36,980 nt of DNA from an uncultured Collinsella sp. (GCA_900544725.1 UQWK01000020.1:1-36980); one strand, 5' to 3'; positions 23,615 to 32,159 are shown, counted from the stretch's first letter. Translations and numbers: made by a program. Notes: a model not told the origin generated them from the sequence alone.

Positions 23615-24882
23615 GCGAGCTCCTCTTCAAAGTTATCGATCAGGTTGTTGCCCAGGCGGACGACGGCGGCGCGGGTGCGCTCATCGGTGGCGGAAAGCGC
23701 GGCGTCCTCCAGCTTGGCGCGGATGAACAGATCCTCGGCGGCATTTTGGTCAAGGCCACGGCAGGCGAGATAGAACAGCTGCTCGTCGCGGACGTGGCCG
23801 ATGGTGGCGCCGTGGTTGCCGGCGACGTCGTCCTCATCGCACAGGATGACGGGGACGGTCTTGTTGTCGACGCCCTTGTTGGCGAGCAGTACGGTCTCGC
23901 GCTCGGTGCCGGTGGCGCCCTTGCAGCCGTGCACGAGGTCGATGGTGCCGCGGTAGACCTTCTTGGACGTGCCGGTCAGCACGCCGTTGGCGTCGATCTC
24001 GCACTCGGTCTTGCGACCGCGGTGGCGTAGCTCGTAGTTAAAGTCGCGCACCTGCTCGCGGGCGCCCAAGTAGTCGGTATCGATGGTCGCCCTGGCGGTG
24101 TCGCCCAGCAGGTCGCCAGCAAGGCCGGTGGCGCTGGCGCCGGCACCCAGGACGGTATGCTGTACGTTGACGTGTGCGCCCTCGTCCAGGAACAGGCCGG
24201 TGTCGTCGAGCGCGATCCAGCTGTCGTCGAGCGTCTGCGTGCAGGTCACGTTGACGGTGGCGTACTCGTGGGCGCACACGCGCAGCACGGAACCCACGAC
24301 GCCCTCGCCGGCAACGGGGGAGTCCAGGGCGATCTGCAGGTCGAGCGTTGCCTGCGGGCGGGCGACGACGTCGATGGCGGCAATCGCAGCCGCTGCGTCT
24401 ACGCCACTCACGCGCACGGTAGCCGTGGCGTGCTTGTACGCGGGCACATCGATGACGATGCGCTTGGTGGCGTGCTCGGCCAGGTAGGCGTAGGCGGCCT
24501 CGCCCATGCCGGTCTCGAAGGCCTCGGCAGGGGAGAGTTCCTCCTCGAGCTTGATGGCGCCGGCCTGGTAGGCGGAGGTGGCGGGCACGTCGAGCTCGGT
24601 CTCGGGCGTGATGCGGGCACGATCGGCGGCATCACCGGGGGCAGCGGTACGGCGCTCGGGGAAGCGCTCGGCCATGGCTTCCATGGCGGCGTCGAAGGCG
24701 TCGGCCGTGCCGGCAAACTGCTCGACCAGGCCCTCGACCTCAACGGCCTCGGCGGGAGCGGTGACAAGCTCGTTGGAAAGCTCGAGCTTGGTATGGTTCA
24801 TCTTGAGCCAACCCCAAGTGGCGGCCGGCATCGCATTAACCTGCTCGAGCGTGGTTGCAGCGGTGTTGGTTTCCTGTTTCAT
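23611..24882 (-). CDS. sufD: SufD, Fe-S cluster assembly complex subunit
   Basis: A 423-residue partner of SufB and SufC in the scaffold complex. The N-terminal 130 residues are diverged and Ala/Glu-rich. The beta-helix core is seen from about 190 onward, with YRGTIDLVHGCKGATGTERETVLLANKG, ILCDEDDVAGNHGATIGHVRDEQLFYLACRGLDQNAAEDLFIRAKLED (the family-defining block with the conserved His) near the C terminus. The start ATG at 24882 shares one base with the sufB stop (TAATG) and follows GGAAGGAG; the longer open frame upstream is sufB shadow. Confidence 0.93.
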   Translation of the reverse strand: MKQETNTAATTLEQVNAMPAATWGWLKMNHTKLELSNELVTAPAEAVEVEGLVEQFAGTADAFDAAMEAMAERFPERRTAAPGDAADRARITPETELDVPATSAYQAGAIKLEEELSPAEAFETGMGEAAYAYLAEHATKRIVIDVPAYKHATATVRVSGVDAAAAIAAIDVVARPQATLDLQIALDSPVAGEGVVGSVLRVCAHEYATVNVTCTQTLDDSWIALDDTGLFLDEGAHVNVQHTVLGAGASATGLAGDLLGDTARATIDTDYLGAREQVRDFNYELRHRGRKTECEIDANGVLTGTSKKVYRGTIDLVHGCKGATGTERETVLLANKGVDNKTVPVILCDEDDVAGNHGATIGHVRDEQLFYLACRGLDQNAAEDLFIRAKLEDAALSATDERTRAAVVRLGNNLIDNFEEELA

Positions 24883-26294
24883 TATCCGATCGCTCCTTCC
24901 ATCTCGAGCTTGATCAGGTTGTTCATCTCGACGGCGTACTCCAGCGGCAGCTCCTTGGAGACCGGGTTGGCAAAGCCGTTGACGATCATGGTGCGGGCCT
25001 CTTCCTCCGGGATACCGCGGCTCATGAGGTAGAAGACCTTGTCGTCGCCGATGCGGCCGATGGTCGCCTCGTGGCCGATGTCGACGTTCTTGGCGCGGAT
25101 GTCCATGGCGGGGATGGTATCGGAGCGGCTTTGGTCGTCGAGCATCAGCGACTGGCAGCTCACGGTTGCCTTGGAGCCCTCGGCCTTGGGCGTGGCCACG
25201 ATAGAGCTGCGGAAGGTCTGGATGCCGCCGCTCTTGGAGATGCCCTTGGTCTCGACGGTTGCCGAGGTCTCGGGCGCGTTGAGCACGACCTTGCAGCCGG
25301 TGTCGAGGTTCTGGCCGGCGCCGGCAAAGGTGATGCCGGTAAAGCTCGAGCGGGCGCGACGGCCGTTGAGCACGCTCATGGGGTAGAGGTAGCCCACGTG
25401 GCTGCCGAAGGAGCCACTGATCCACTCGATGTCGCCGTCCTCGTCCACGCGTGCACGCTTGGTGTTGAGGTTGTACATGTTCTTGGACCAGTTCTCGATG
25501 GTCGAGTAGCGCAGGTGCGCGCGCTTGCCCACAAAGAGCTCTACGGCGCCGGCGTGGAGGTTGGCCACGTTGTACTTGGGCGCGGAGCAGCCCTCGATAA
25601 AGTGCAGGTCGGCGTCGTCTTCGACGATGATGAGCGTGTGCTCAAACTGGCCGGCGCCCTTGGCGTTGAGGCGGAAGTAGCTCTGCAGCGGGAAGTCGAG
25701 CTTGGTGCCCTTGGGCACGTAGACAAACGAGCCGCCCGACCACACGGCGCCGTGCAGGGCCGCAAACTTGTGATCCGTGGGCGGGATGAGCGTCATAAAC
25801 TTCTCGTGGATGAGCGGCTCCCACTGCGGGTCGTGCAGGGCCTCCTCGATGCCGGAGTAGACGATGCCCATCTTGGATGCGGTGTCCTGCATGTTGTGGT
25901 AGACGAGCTCGGAGTCGTACTGCGCGCCGACGCCCGCCAGGTAGCTGCGCTCGGCCTCGGGGATGCCCAGGCGCTCAAAGGTGTTCTTGATGTCGTCGGG
26001 CACCGACTCCCAGTCGTGCTTTTGGTCGGTGTTGGGTTTGACGTAGGTGACGATGTTGTCCATGTCCAGGCCCTCGATGGAGGGGCCCCACGTCGGATCC
26101 GGGAAACGATTGAAGATCTCGAGAGACTTGAGACGCAGGTCGAGCATCCACTGCGGCTCGTCCTTCTTGGCGCTGATCTCGCGAACGATGTCGGGCGTGA
26201 TGCCGGCGTCGAGGCGCTCGAAACCCTCCTCGCCATAGGTGAAGTCGTAGAGGCTGCGGTCGATGTCCGCGACCTCGGTGCGGTTCTTGGTCAT
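24882..26294 (-). CDS. sufB: SufB, Fe-S cluster scaffold subunit
   Basis: A 470-residue main scaffold of the SufBCD complex. Recognisable blocks are GLDMDNIVTYVKP, the GVGAQYDSELVYHN region, FVYVPKGTKLDFPLQSYFR, FIEGCSAPKYNVANLHAG (conserved Cys), ENWSKNMYNLNTKRA, and the C-terminal AKNVDIGHEATIGRIGDDKVFYLMSRG. It starts ten bases after AAGGGGC and lies 12 bases after sufC. Length and order (C-B-D-S-U) match the SUF operon of Gram-positive bacteria. Confidence 0.97.
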   Translation of the reverse strand: MTKNRTEVADIDRSLYDFTYGEEGFERLDAGITPDIVREISAKKDEPQWMLDLRLKSLEIFNRFPDPTWGPSIEGLDMDNIVTYVKPNTDQKHDWESVPDDIKNTFERLGIPEAERSYLAGVGAQYDSELVYHNMQDTASKMGIVYSGIEEALHDPQWEPLIHEKFMTLIPPTDHKFAALHGAVWSGGSFVYVPKGTKLDFPLQSYFRLNAKGAGQFEHTLIIVEDDADLHFIEGCSAPKYNVANLHAGAVELFVGKRAHLRYSTIENWSKNMYNLNTKRARVDEDGDIEWISGSFGSHVGYLYPMSVLNGRRARSSFTGITFAGAGQNLDTGCKVVLNAPETSATVETKGISKSGGIQTFRSSIVATPKAEGSKATVSCQSLMLDDQSRSDTIPAMDIRAKNVDIGHEATIGRIGDDKVFYLMSRGIPEEEARTMIVNGFANPVSKELPLEYAVEMNNLIKLEMEGAIG

Positions 26295-26306
26295 TGCGTC
26301 GCCCCT

Positions 26307-27107
26307 TTACGCCTGCTGCTCGGCAGCGGCGGCCTCGACCTGGGCGCGCTGCTCGGCGGCCTCGCGCTCGAAGGTCTCAAAGCCGTTCTTGTCGATCCAG
26401 GGGATCAGCGAGGCGTCGTCCTCGCGCACGATGTGGCCCTTGACCATAACGTGGACGCGGTCGACGTCCAGGTGCTCCAGGATGCGCGTGTTGTGCGTGA
26501 TGATGAGCATGGAGCCGTCGCAGCTCTTGCGGTAGGCGTCCATACCGTGGCTGACGGTGGACAGGGCGTCGACGTCCAGACCGGAGTCGGTCTCGTCCAG
26601 GATGGCGAGCTTGGGCTGCAGCAGCAGAAGCTGGAGCATCTCGACCTTCTTCTTCTCGCCGCCCGAGAAGCCCACGCCCAGCTCGCGGTTGAGGTAGGCG
26701 GTGTCCATGTTGAGCTCGGCTGCGAGCTCCTTGACGCGGCGGCGGAACTCCTTGCCCTTCATCTCCAGGCCGGGGCGGCCGGCGATGCTGGCGCGCAAAA
26801 AGCTTGACAGCGGCACGCCGGGAATCTCGACCGGTGCCTGGAAGCTCAGGAACAGGCCGGCGCGGGAGCGCTTGTCGGTGGTGAGCTCGGTGATGTCTTG
26901 GCCATCAAAGACGATGCGACCGTCGTTGACGGTGTAGACGGGATCGCCCATGACCAGGTGGCCGAGGGTAGACTTGCCGGCGCCGTTGGGGCCCATCAGC
27001 ACGTGGGTCTCGCCGGCGGCGACGTTGAGGTTGACGTTGTGGAGGATGGTCTTCTCGTCCACGGAGGCGGTCAGACCTTCGATGGAAAGCAGCGGATTTG
27101 CACTCAT
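26307..27107 (-). CDS. sufC: SufC, ABC-type ATPase of the SUF complex
   Basis: A 266-residue cytoplasmic ATPase that powers SufBCD. Walker A is MGPNGAGKSTL, the ABC signature FSGGEKKKVEMLQLL, Walker B and D-loop LAILDETDSGLDVDAL, and the H-loop IITHNTRIL. GDPVYTVNDGRI is typical of SufC. The start MSANPLLS is chosen because GAGAGGGA precedes it; ten upstream codons are open but unsupported. The last 20 residues are a Glu/Ala/Gln-rich tail. First gene of the operon. Confidence 0.96.
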   Translation of the reverse strand: MSANPLLSIEGLTASVDEKTILHNVNLNVAAGETHVLMGPNGAGKSTLGHLVMGDPVYTVNDGRIVFDGQDITELTTDKRSRAGLFLSFQAPVEIPGVPLSSFLRASIAGRPGLEMKGKEFRRRVKELAAELNMDTAYLNRELGVGFSGGEKKKVEMLQLLLLQPKLAILDETDSGLDVDALSTVSHGMDAYRKSCDGSMLIITHNTRILEHLDVDRVHVMVKGHIVREDDASLIPWIDKNGFETFEREAAEQRAQVEAAAAEQQA

Positions 27108-27171
27108 GCTGTCCCTCTCTGTATATGGTGTACTCATAGGTGTACTAAACCCTAGGAATCTTCTCGGAATA

Positions 27172-27215
27172 AAGTTACTATGGGTTCGGCGTTAGTCAAG
27201 GGAAAACCCGACTAA
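27172..27215 (-). promoter_or_regulatory. Predicted suf promoter with overlapping operator dyad
   Basis: Read leftward, TTGACT (27194-27199) and TAACTT (27172-27177) are spaced by 16 bases. The -35 lies in an inverted repeat TTAGTC (27192-27197) ... GACTAA (27210-27215) with inner GGG/CCC. The site lies between sufC and the divergent Rrf2 gene and is the natural place for Rrf2 control. Confidence 0.5.
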
Positions 27216-27237
27216 TCCACTCGACTTTTCAGATTGT

Positions 27238-27267
27238 GGGACAAATTCATCGATAGTGCTTGTCCCC
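27238..27267. repeat. GGGACAA/TTGTCCC inverted repeat upstream of the Rrf2 gene
   Basis: GGGACAA (27238-27244) and TTGTCCC (27260-27266) are separated by 15 bases. The right half is GTGCTTGTCCCC, identical to the loop of the hairpin at 4777-4811. It lies 20 bases before the start of the regulator and may be part of its 5' untranslated region. Confidence 0.5.
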
Positions 27268-27287
27268 AGCATTATGGAAGGGTAGGT

Positions 27288-27719
27288 ATGCTCATTTCTT
27301 CCAAGGGCCGCTATGCCCTCCGTTTGATGATTTATATCGCGGCGTTGGGTGACGCCGAAGGCAAGATTGCCCTGCGCGAGGTCGCCGACCGTGAGCATAT
27401 CTCACAAAAGTACTTGGAGCAGCTGGTTCGTCCGCTTATGAAGGCTGGCCTGCTTAGGAGCGTACGCGGCAAGGGTGGCGGCTACATGATGGCCAAGGAC
27501 CCGGTCGAGGTGCGCGCCGGCGACATTCTGCGCGCCGTCGAGGGCAGCACGGCCCCGGTGGCGTGCGACGGCATTGACAACAGCTGTACCCGCAGCGACC
27601 TTTGCTCGACCGTCAAGTTCTGGCGCGGTCTGGACGACGTAATCGAAAAGTACGTCGACGGTGTGACGTTGGCCGACCTGGCCACCGTCCCCGAGATCAA
27701 CTTTGACATTAAGCTGTAG
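27288..27719 (+). CDS. Rrf2-family Fe-S-sensing transcriptional regulator
   Basis: A 143-residue winged-helix repressor. MLISSKGRYALRLMIYIA is the standard Rrf2 opening, ISQKYLEQLVRPLMKAGLLRSVRGKGGGY is the recognition helix plus wing, and three cysteines (93, 100, 106, in ACDGIDNSCTRSDLCS) match the [2Fe-2S] ligands of IscR-type members. Divergent from the suf operon, so it most likely represses suf when clusters are sufficient. AAGGGTAGGT before the ATG supports this start over one 18 codons upstream. The MNT gene begins eight bases after its stop. Confidence 0.92.
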   Translation: MLISSKGRYALRLMIYIAALGDAEGKIALREVADREHISQKYLEQLVRPLMKAGLLRSVRGKGGGYMMAKDPVEVRAGDILRAVEGSTAPVACDGIDNSCTRSDLCSTVKFWRGLDDVIEKYVDGVTLADLATVPEINFDIKL

Positions 27720-27727
27720 GGCTGCAA

Positions 27728-28015
27728 ATGGCATCTCTCGACAATGTGTACAAGCAAATCGAAGTTTTTGCTCGGGAATGTGATGCCGAGAAGGTCGTGC
27801 TGTTTGGTTCTCGTGCTCGAGGTGACAACTCGCCTAAGAGCGATATTGACATCGCTGTAGCAGGCTGCGGGGATTTCGGTCGTTTCTCATATTTGATCGA
27901 GGAGCGTCTTGATACTCTTTTGGATGTAGACGTCGTCAATCTCGATGAGTCCGCATCGCAGTCGTTGCTCGACGAAATAGCTAGGGATGGTGTGGTCCTG
28001 TATGAAAAAATATGA
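27728..28015 (+). CDS. MNT-domain minimal nucleotidyltransferase (MntA-like antitoxin)
   Basis: A 95-residue protein of the minimal nucleotidyltransferase family. The active-site pattern GSX10DXD is complete: Gly 27, Ser 28, Asp 39 and Asp 41 in GSRARGDNSPKSDIDIAV, with a third acidic position in VDVVNLDE. In characterised HEPN/MNT modules this enzyme adds AMP to the HEPN toxin and blocks it. It overlaps the downstream HEPN gene by 14 bases and starts eight bases after the Rrf2 gene, so it probably shares that transcript. Base composition is more AT-rich than the flanks, pointing to acquisition. Confidence 0.85.
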   Translation: MASLDNVYKQIEVFARECDAEKVVLFGSRARGDNSPKSDIDIAVAGCGDFGRFSYLIEERLDTLLDVDVVNLDESASQSLLDEIARDGVVLYEKI

Positions 28016-28421
28016 GAACTTTGTCAGCGCCTTGGCGAATCTTGAGGATGCGCCCAATCAGGATCTCAACAATGATTTTGTTCAGAGTGGATTGATTAAT
28101 AAGTTCAATCTTCAATTTGAACTGAGTTGGAAGCTCCTTAAGCGTCTGCTCGAGTATGAGGGCGCCACGCTTGCCGCGTCGGGGTCTCCTCGCGCCATCT
28201 TGAAGGAGTCCTACCGGTTCTACGACTTTATTGATGAGGCGGCCTGGCTAGATATGCTCAGAGACCGCAATACGAACGTCCATATCTATGACAATAAGCT
28301 CGCTCAAGATTTGATTCAGCGCATCTTGAACGTCTATATCCCCGCTTTCTCTCAGTTGAGAGACGGGCTGATGGAGCGTTATGGCGAGCTTTTGCTGGTG
28401 CCCGACGACCAGTTTGTTTAA
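28002..28421 (+). CDS. HEPN-domain protein, HepT/HI0074 family (probable toxin partner)
   Basis: A 139-residue all-helical protein of the nucleotidyltransferase substrate-binding family. It carries the HEPN motif RX4HXY as RNTNVHIY (Arg 89, His 94, Tyr 96), the ribonuclease site in HepT and the tyrosine that MntA modifies. SGSPRAILKESYRFYDFID is typical of the HI0074 group. The ATG at 28002 within the end of the MNT gene is taken as start (MKKYENF); an ATG five codons earlier is possible. Annotated elsewhere merely as a substrate-binding subunit, but the intact motifs favour a toxin-antitoxin pair. Confidence 0.82.
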   Translation: MKKYENFVSALANLEDAPNQDLNNDFVQSGLINKFNLQFELSWKLLKRLLEYEGATLAASGSPRAILKESYRFYDFIDEAAWLDMLRDRNTNVHIYDNKLAQDLIQRILNVYIPAFSQLRDGLMERYGELLLVPDDQFV

Positions 28422-28547
28422 TTCCTTAAGATTTCGCGGAGGGTTGTTGCCGTTTGCCGAGTTGTTGTTGTGCAACAAACGGGGAGCTGCAATACTGAAT
28501 CTATCTTTGCAAACTGCACTTTAACCACACCAATGCAGGGAGGATGT

Positions 28548-30161
28548 ATGCAACCCAAGCATTCCGCGATTGTTGCGGGCCTGACGTTGGCGCTTTCGTT
28601 TGGTGCTGTTGCCGCACCCGCAACCGCTGTTGCCGAGGAGCCCACGCCGGGCGTTGCCTCGGATGCCACCGATATCGATAAGGGCCTGTACACCCAGCAG
28701 TCTTTCTCGGGCGTGCTGCGGTCGGTCCAGGGTGTTTCGTTTGTCAACGTGACCGACGAGATGAAATACTTTACCAAGTACGAGAGCCACGGCAATTACA
28801 ACCAGGGCTTTTCGTATGGCGATGGCTACAACGCGCTGGGTTATTACCAGTTCGATCGCCGTTGGTCGCTTATTCCGTTCATGAAGCAGGTCTATAACTA
28901 CGATTCTGCTAAGTACGGCATGCTTAAAGATGCGATTGACCACGGCAGCGAGATTTCCAACGCAAACAACCCCGTGTATGCGAACGGCCAGCTCACCGAG
29001 CTGGGTCGCATCGCGCAGGAGGCCTTCCTGGGTGCCTACGACACCGACCCCACGGAGTTCTCGGCGCTGCAGGATGCCTATGCATATAACTCCTACTATG
29101 CGGTGACCGAGTCGTGGCTTAAGAACGCTCTGGGCATCGACATCTCCGGGCGCACCGATTGCGTCAAGGGCATGGTGTGGAGCATCACCAATATGTGCGG
29201 CACGGGTGGATGTCAGGACTTTTTCCGTTGGGCGAATCTTTCCAACGATATGACCGACCGCGAGTTTGTGACGGCGCTTTCGAACAGCGTGGTTGATAAC
29301 GTGGCGCGCAAGTATTCGAGCCAGCCTCAATACCATGAGGGCTGGAAGAATCGCTATAAGAACGAGCTCAAGGATTGCCTGGTCTATATCGCTGAGGACG
29401 AGGCTGCTGCTGAGGAAACGCCCTCGGAGCCTGAGCCTGAGCCCGCGCCGGCGCCTCGCCAGAACAAGGTGCCTGCTGCGCCTGCTGGGCCAACGGTGGA
29501 AACCGATGGTGATACGGACAATGGCGGCGAGACGGGTGCGCCTTCGACTGGTGTCGGCAACAATGGTGCCGGTAATGGCGGGACTGCTTCGGGTGGAACG
29601 GAGTCTGCTGGCGGTGCTGGTGATTCGGGCTCTGGTTCAACCGGCGGTTCTGTCTCTGGATCGGCCGATAGCGGCCCCTCCCATGGCTCCAGCGATGTTG
29701 GTGAGGGCTCTGGCACTGATTCCGACTCGACCGCGGACTTCGATGTCAGCAATTCGTCGATCAAGAACAAGCCCTTCGTTGGCGAGCAACTTGGCTCCAA
29801 GTTGGGCTATTCACTGACGTCCGGTATCAACACCGGCTCGTCTTCTGATGAGGGTGCTTCTGGCGAGGCTCCTGAGTCCAGGACTGGCAGCGATGCCTCG
29901 ACCGATGAAAATGCGAAGCAGGCCGAAACCGATCCGAAGAAGGACGACGACAAGAACGTCACCTCGACCACCACGACGACCACCACGACCACGACGACCA
30001 AGGCCCCGGGTGGCAATATGCCCAAGACGGGCGACCTCATCGTGATGGCGAGCCTTGCCAGCGCGAGCTTGGCGACGCTTGGTGCCACGTCTATCGTGAG
30101 CGGTAAGCACAAACTCGACCAGCAGAACAAGACTGCTGGGGAGGACGGTTCCGAGGAGTAA
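28548..30161 (+). CDS. Secreted, sortase-anchored protein with lysozyme-like domain
   Basis: A 537-residue cell-surface protein. Residues 1-33 form a signal peptide (KHSAIVAGLTLALSFGAVAAPA, cleavage near AVAEE). Residues about 60-280 form the only globular part; EMKYFTKYESHGNYNQ and YNALGYYQFDRRW recall the catalytic Glu and substrate cleft of lysozyme-like muramidases, including VgrG-related and phage-type enzymes. A Glu/Pro stretch, a Gly/Ser-rich linker (about 320-400) and an unbroken run of 11 Thr follow as wall-spanning spacer. The end is a sorting signal: NMPKTGD, a hydrophobic helix and a basic KHK tail. The start follows GGGAGGATGT. Cell-wall remodelling or attack on other cells is inferred; the enzyme class is not proven. 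Confidence 0.78.
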   Translation: MQPKHSAIVAGLTLALSFGAVAAPATAVAEEPTPGVASDATDIDKGLYTQQSFSGVLRSVQGVSFVNVTDEMKYFTKYESHGNYNQGFSYGDGYNALGYYQFDRRWSLIPFMKQVYNYDSAKYGMLKDAIDHGSEISNANNPVYANGQLTELGRIAQEAFLGAYDTDPTEFSALQDAYAYNSYYAVTESWLKNALGIDISGRTDCVKGMVWSITNMCGTGGCQDFFRWANLSNDMTDREFVTALSNSVVDNVARKYSSQPQYHEGWKNRYKNELKDCLVYIAEDEAAAEETPSEPEPEPAPAPRQNKVPAAPAGPTVETDGDTDNGGETGAPSTGVGNNGAGNGGTASGGTESAGGAGDSGSGSTGGSVSGSADSGPSHGSSDVGEGSGTDSDSTADFDVSNSSIKNKPFVGEQLGSKLGYSLTSGINTGSSSDEGASGEAPESRTGSDASTDENAKQAETDPKKDDDKNVTSTTTTTTTTTTTKAPGGNMPKTGDLIVMASLASASLATLGATSIVSGKHKLDQQNKTAGEDGSEE

Positions 30162-30193
30162 GTTTCCGGTCGCCTGGTAAATAAAGAACTGGG

Positions 30194-30228
30194 ACGGGGT
30201 CCGGTGCGGTTGCATCAGGCCCCGTTTT
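30194..30228 (+). terminator. Terminator after the surface protein gene
   Basis: ACGGGG (30194-30199) pairs with CCCCGT (30220-30225), with further CC/GG pairs inside, and ends in TTTT. A TTGTTGTGCAAC word just after it also occurs at about 28465-28476 before the same gene. Confidence 0.65.
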
Positions 30229-30362
30229 GTTGTGCAACGATTTGTTATGCCCCCTCGGGGCTCTTGTTGCTACCGTTGCCCGAAACGTTTGCGCGGCAAC
30301 AATATGACCCCTGAGTCGCTCGATACAATGGGCATCGTGCTGCGTTTTAGGGAGAAGTTACG

Positions 30363-32159
30363 GTGTCTGAACAGGCGAATGATGATTGCGCTGCCGGCTT
30401 TGGTACGCGTCTAATGGGTCGTACCGATGATATGGTTTTGCCGATTGGCATGCATGACTTTACCGAGGCTGCCCGCCGATGTGTGTTGGTCGATAAGACC
30501 ATGTTTATTGCCGATGTCTTGGATTGTGATGCATCCGTTATGGTGTGTTGTCGGCCCGAGGGCTTTGGCAAGAGCATGAACCTGTCGATGCTCAAGGCGT
30601 TTCTGGAACGTCCTGAGGGCGGGCGGGTCGATTGGAACCTGTTCGCTGGTACCCAGATTTGGGAAGCGGATAGCGGGCGATTTCGAGATGAGTTTGCCTG
30701 CTATCCGGTGATATCGCTGGACTTTTCCGGTGCTGGAAGACGTGGACCTGTTGTTGCCAGTGTCATTCGGGAGGCTCTGTCGAGCGAGTGTGCTCGCCTG
30801 TTGGAGCTTTTGGAGGCTCCGGATTTACCGCGAGATAAGATGCGTCGCATCGAGCGCGTTGCACGTGGCGTGGCCAGCGACGATGAGGCTGACTCGGTAC
30901 TGAGCGTGCTGATTGAGCTGCTGGAGATGGCCTCGGATGAGCAAGTCGTTCTTTTGGTTGATGGATATGACGCGGCGTGGCCGAGCTATTCGGCTACAAG
31001 GGGTGCCTGCGGTACTGACTCGTCGGAGTTGATCGATCGCGCGCTGTTTGATGCCATAGCTGCCACAGGCGATTCCTTACGTTTAGCGTGCTTGATGGGG
31101 GAGCGTCCTGGTCCGGCGGAGGTGGCGTTGGTGCGGCGTGGCTGTTCGTATTGTTCTGCGACTCCGCTTTCGGGGTGGTGCGATCGGTGGTTTGGCTTTT
31201 CGGATGACGAGGTCCACGCCCTGCTGAGCCATGCTGGACGCGGGGAGCATCTGGACGATGCTCGCGAATGGCTCGAGGGATACCGTTTTGGCGGGACGTA
31301 TTGCTCGAGTCCTGCGCGTGTGATCGGCTTTCTGGACCGGGGCTGCACGCCGCCCATGCGTGTCGACCTGTATGGGTATGCCGATTGCCTGAGTAGGGTA
31401 GTTGGTGACTGGAATCTCGACCGTCTTTCGGCCTTGTTCGATCTGCTCGAAGCTCACGGATGCGTTGAGGTTCCGCTTCGTTTGGGCGCCGCGGGGCCAG
31501 ATGCCTTGCCTGACGACGGGCTATGGGCAGCGCTGTACCTGTCTGGTTTCCTGACGACGGATATGACTGAGGAGTCGGTAAACGGCGATCTGTGCCGCGC
31601 TCTGCGGTTGCCCAATAACGAGCTTCGTCATGCGTTGCGTCTGGTAATTATTGAGTGGTTTGAGTGCGCTGCCGAGGACGTTCGAGACATCGATGCGTTT
31701 CGCGACGGGCTGTGCCGTGGGGACGAGGATGCGGTGAGGCGGGCACTGGGCCGTGTACTTGGAGATGCGGGAATCGGTGCGACCGATCCAGATGCGCCGC
31801 TGCCATATCATCTGCTCTTGCAGGGGCTCTGCTTTGGCTTGCCGGGTTATGCCAATCCTGCCTCGAGGCGAAACTGCGGCGCGGATCGCTGGGATATTCA
31901 GCTATTTCCCACGGGTAATGTGTTCGATGTGGCTGACACGATCGGCATGCTCGACGAGCGCCCGCTGATAACGATCAACATGATGTGCGACTCCGGTGTG
32001 GACGCACTGGGGCTGGAATTGCTGGCGGTGCACGCGCTGCTCGAGATCGAGCGCAACGGCATCGACGAGATTCGAGTGCCGCGACCCGGCGTGGGCCGCA
32101 TGCGTTGGGGTTTTGGCTTTGATGGACGGAACGTGGCAGTGGTGTGTCAGCGGTTGTAG
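30363..32159 (+). CDS. AAA-ATPase / PD-(D/E)XK nuclease family protein with degenerate active sites
   Basis: A 598-residue protein of the AAA-ATPase-like plus PD-(D/E)XK family common in gut bacteria. The N-terminal DFTEAARRCVLVDKTMFI and CCRPEGFGKSMNLSML (P-loop GFGKS near residue 70) match the family opening. Walker B reads VVLLVDGYDAAW where the family has LIDEYD, so the catalytic Glu is Gly. The C-terminal nuclease fold is seen from PYHLLLQGLCFGL through RNCGADRWDIQLFP to LITINMMCD; the usual E-x-K triad is lost while one Asp remains. The start is a GTG after GGGAGAA. The family's role is unclear (suggested in mobile or defence functions); here it may be a binding protein or decaying. Confidence 0.72.
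   Translation: MSEQANDDCAAGFGTRLMGRTDDMVLPIGMHDFTEAARRCVLVDKTMFIADVLDCDASVMVCCRPEGFGKSMNLSMLKAFLERPEGGRVDWNLFAGTQIWEADSGRFRDEFACYPVISLDFSGAGRRGPVVASVIREALSSECARLLELLEAPDLPRDKMRRIERVARGVASDDEADSVLSVLIELLEMASDEQVVLLVDGYDAAWPSYSATRGACGTDSSELIDRALFDAIAATGDSLRLACLMGERPGPAEVALVRRGCSYCSATPLSGWCDRWFGFSDDEVHALLSHAGRGEHLDDAREWLEGYRFGGTYCSSPARVIGFLDRGCTPPMRVDLYGYADCLSRVVGDWNLDRLSALFDLLEAHGCVEVPLRLGAAGPDALPDDGLWAALYLSGFLTTDMTEESVNGDLCRALRLPNNELRHALRLVIIEWFECAAEDVRDIDAFRDGLCRGDEDAVRRALGRVLGDAGIGATDPDAPLPYHLLLQGLCFGLPGYANPASRRNCGADRWDIQLFPTGNVFDVADTIGMLDERPLITINMMCDSGVDALGLELLAVHALLEIERNGIDEIRVPRPGVGRMRWGFGFDGRNVAVVCQRL

Noticed and set aside
24883..25425. N-terminal extension of the sufD open frame
   Set aside because: Arg/Pro-rich shadow of sufB; the ATG at 24882 has a ribosome site and stop-start overlap.
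24855..26807. 650-codon open frame on the plus strand across sufB and sufC
   Set aside because: Mirror of conserved suf genes in a GC-rich genome; no recognisable domain.
29966..30002. ACC/ACG run as a possible regulatory microsatellite
   Set aside because: It encodes the Thr spacer in frame within the wall-anchor region, which explains it; length variation is noted under findings only.
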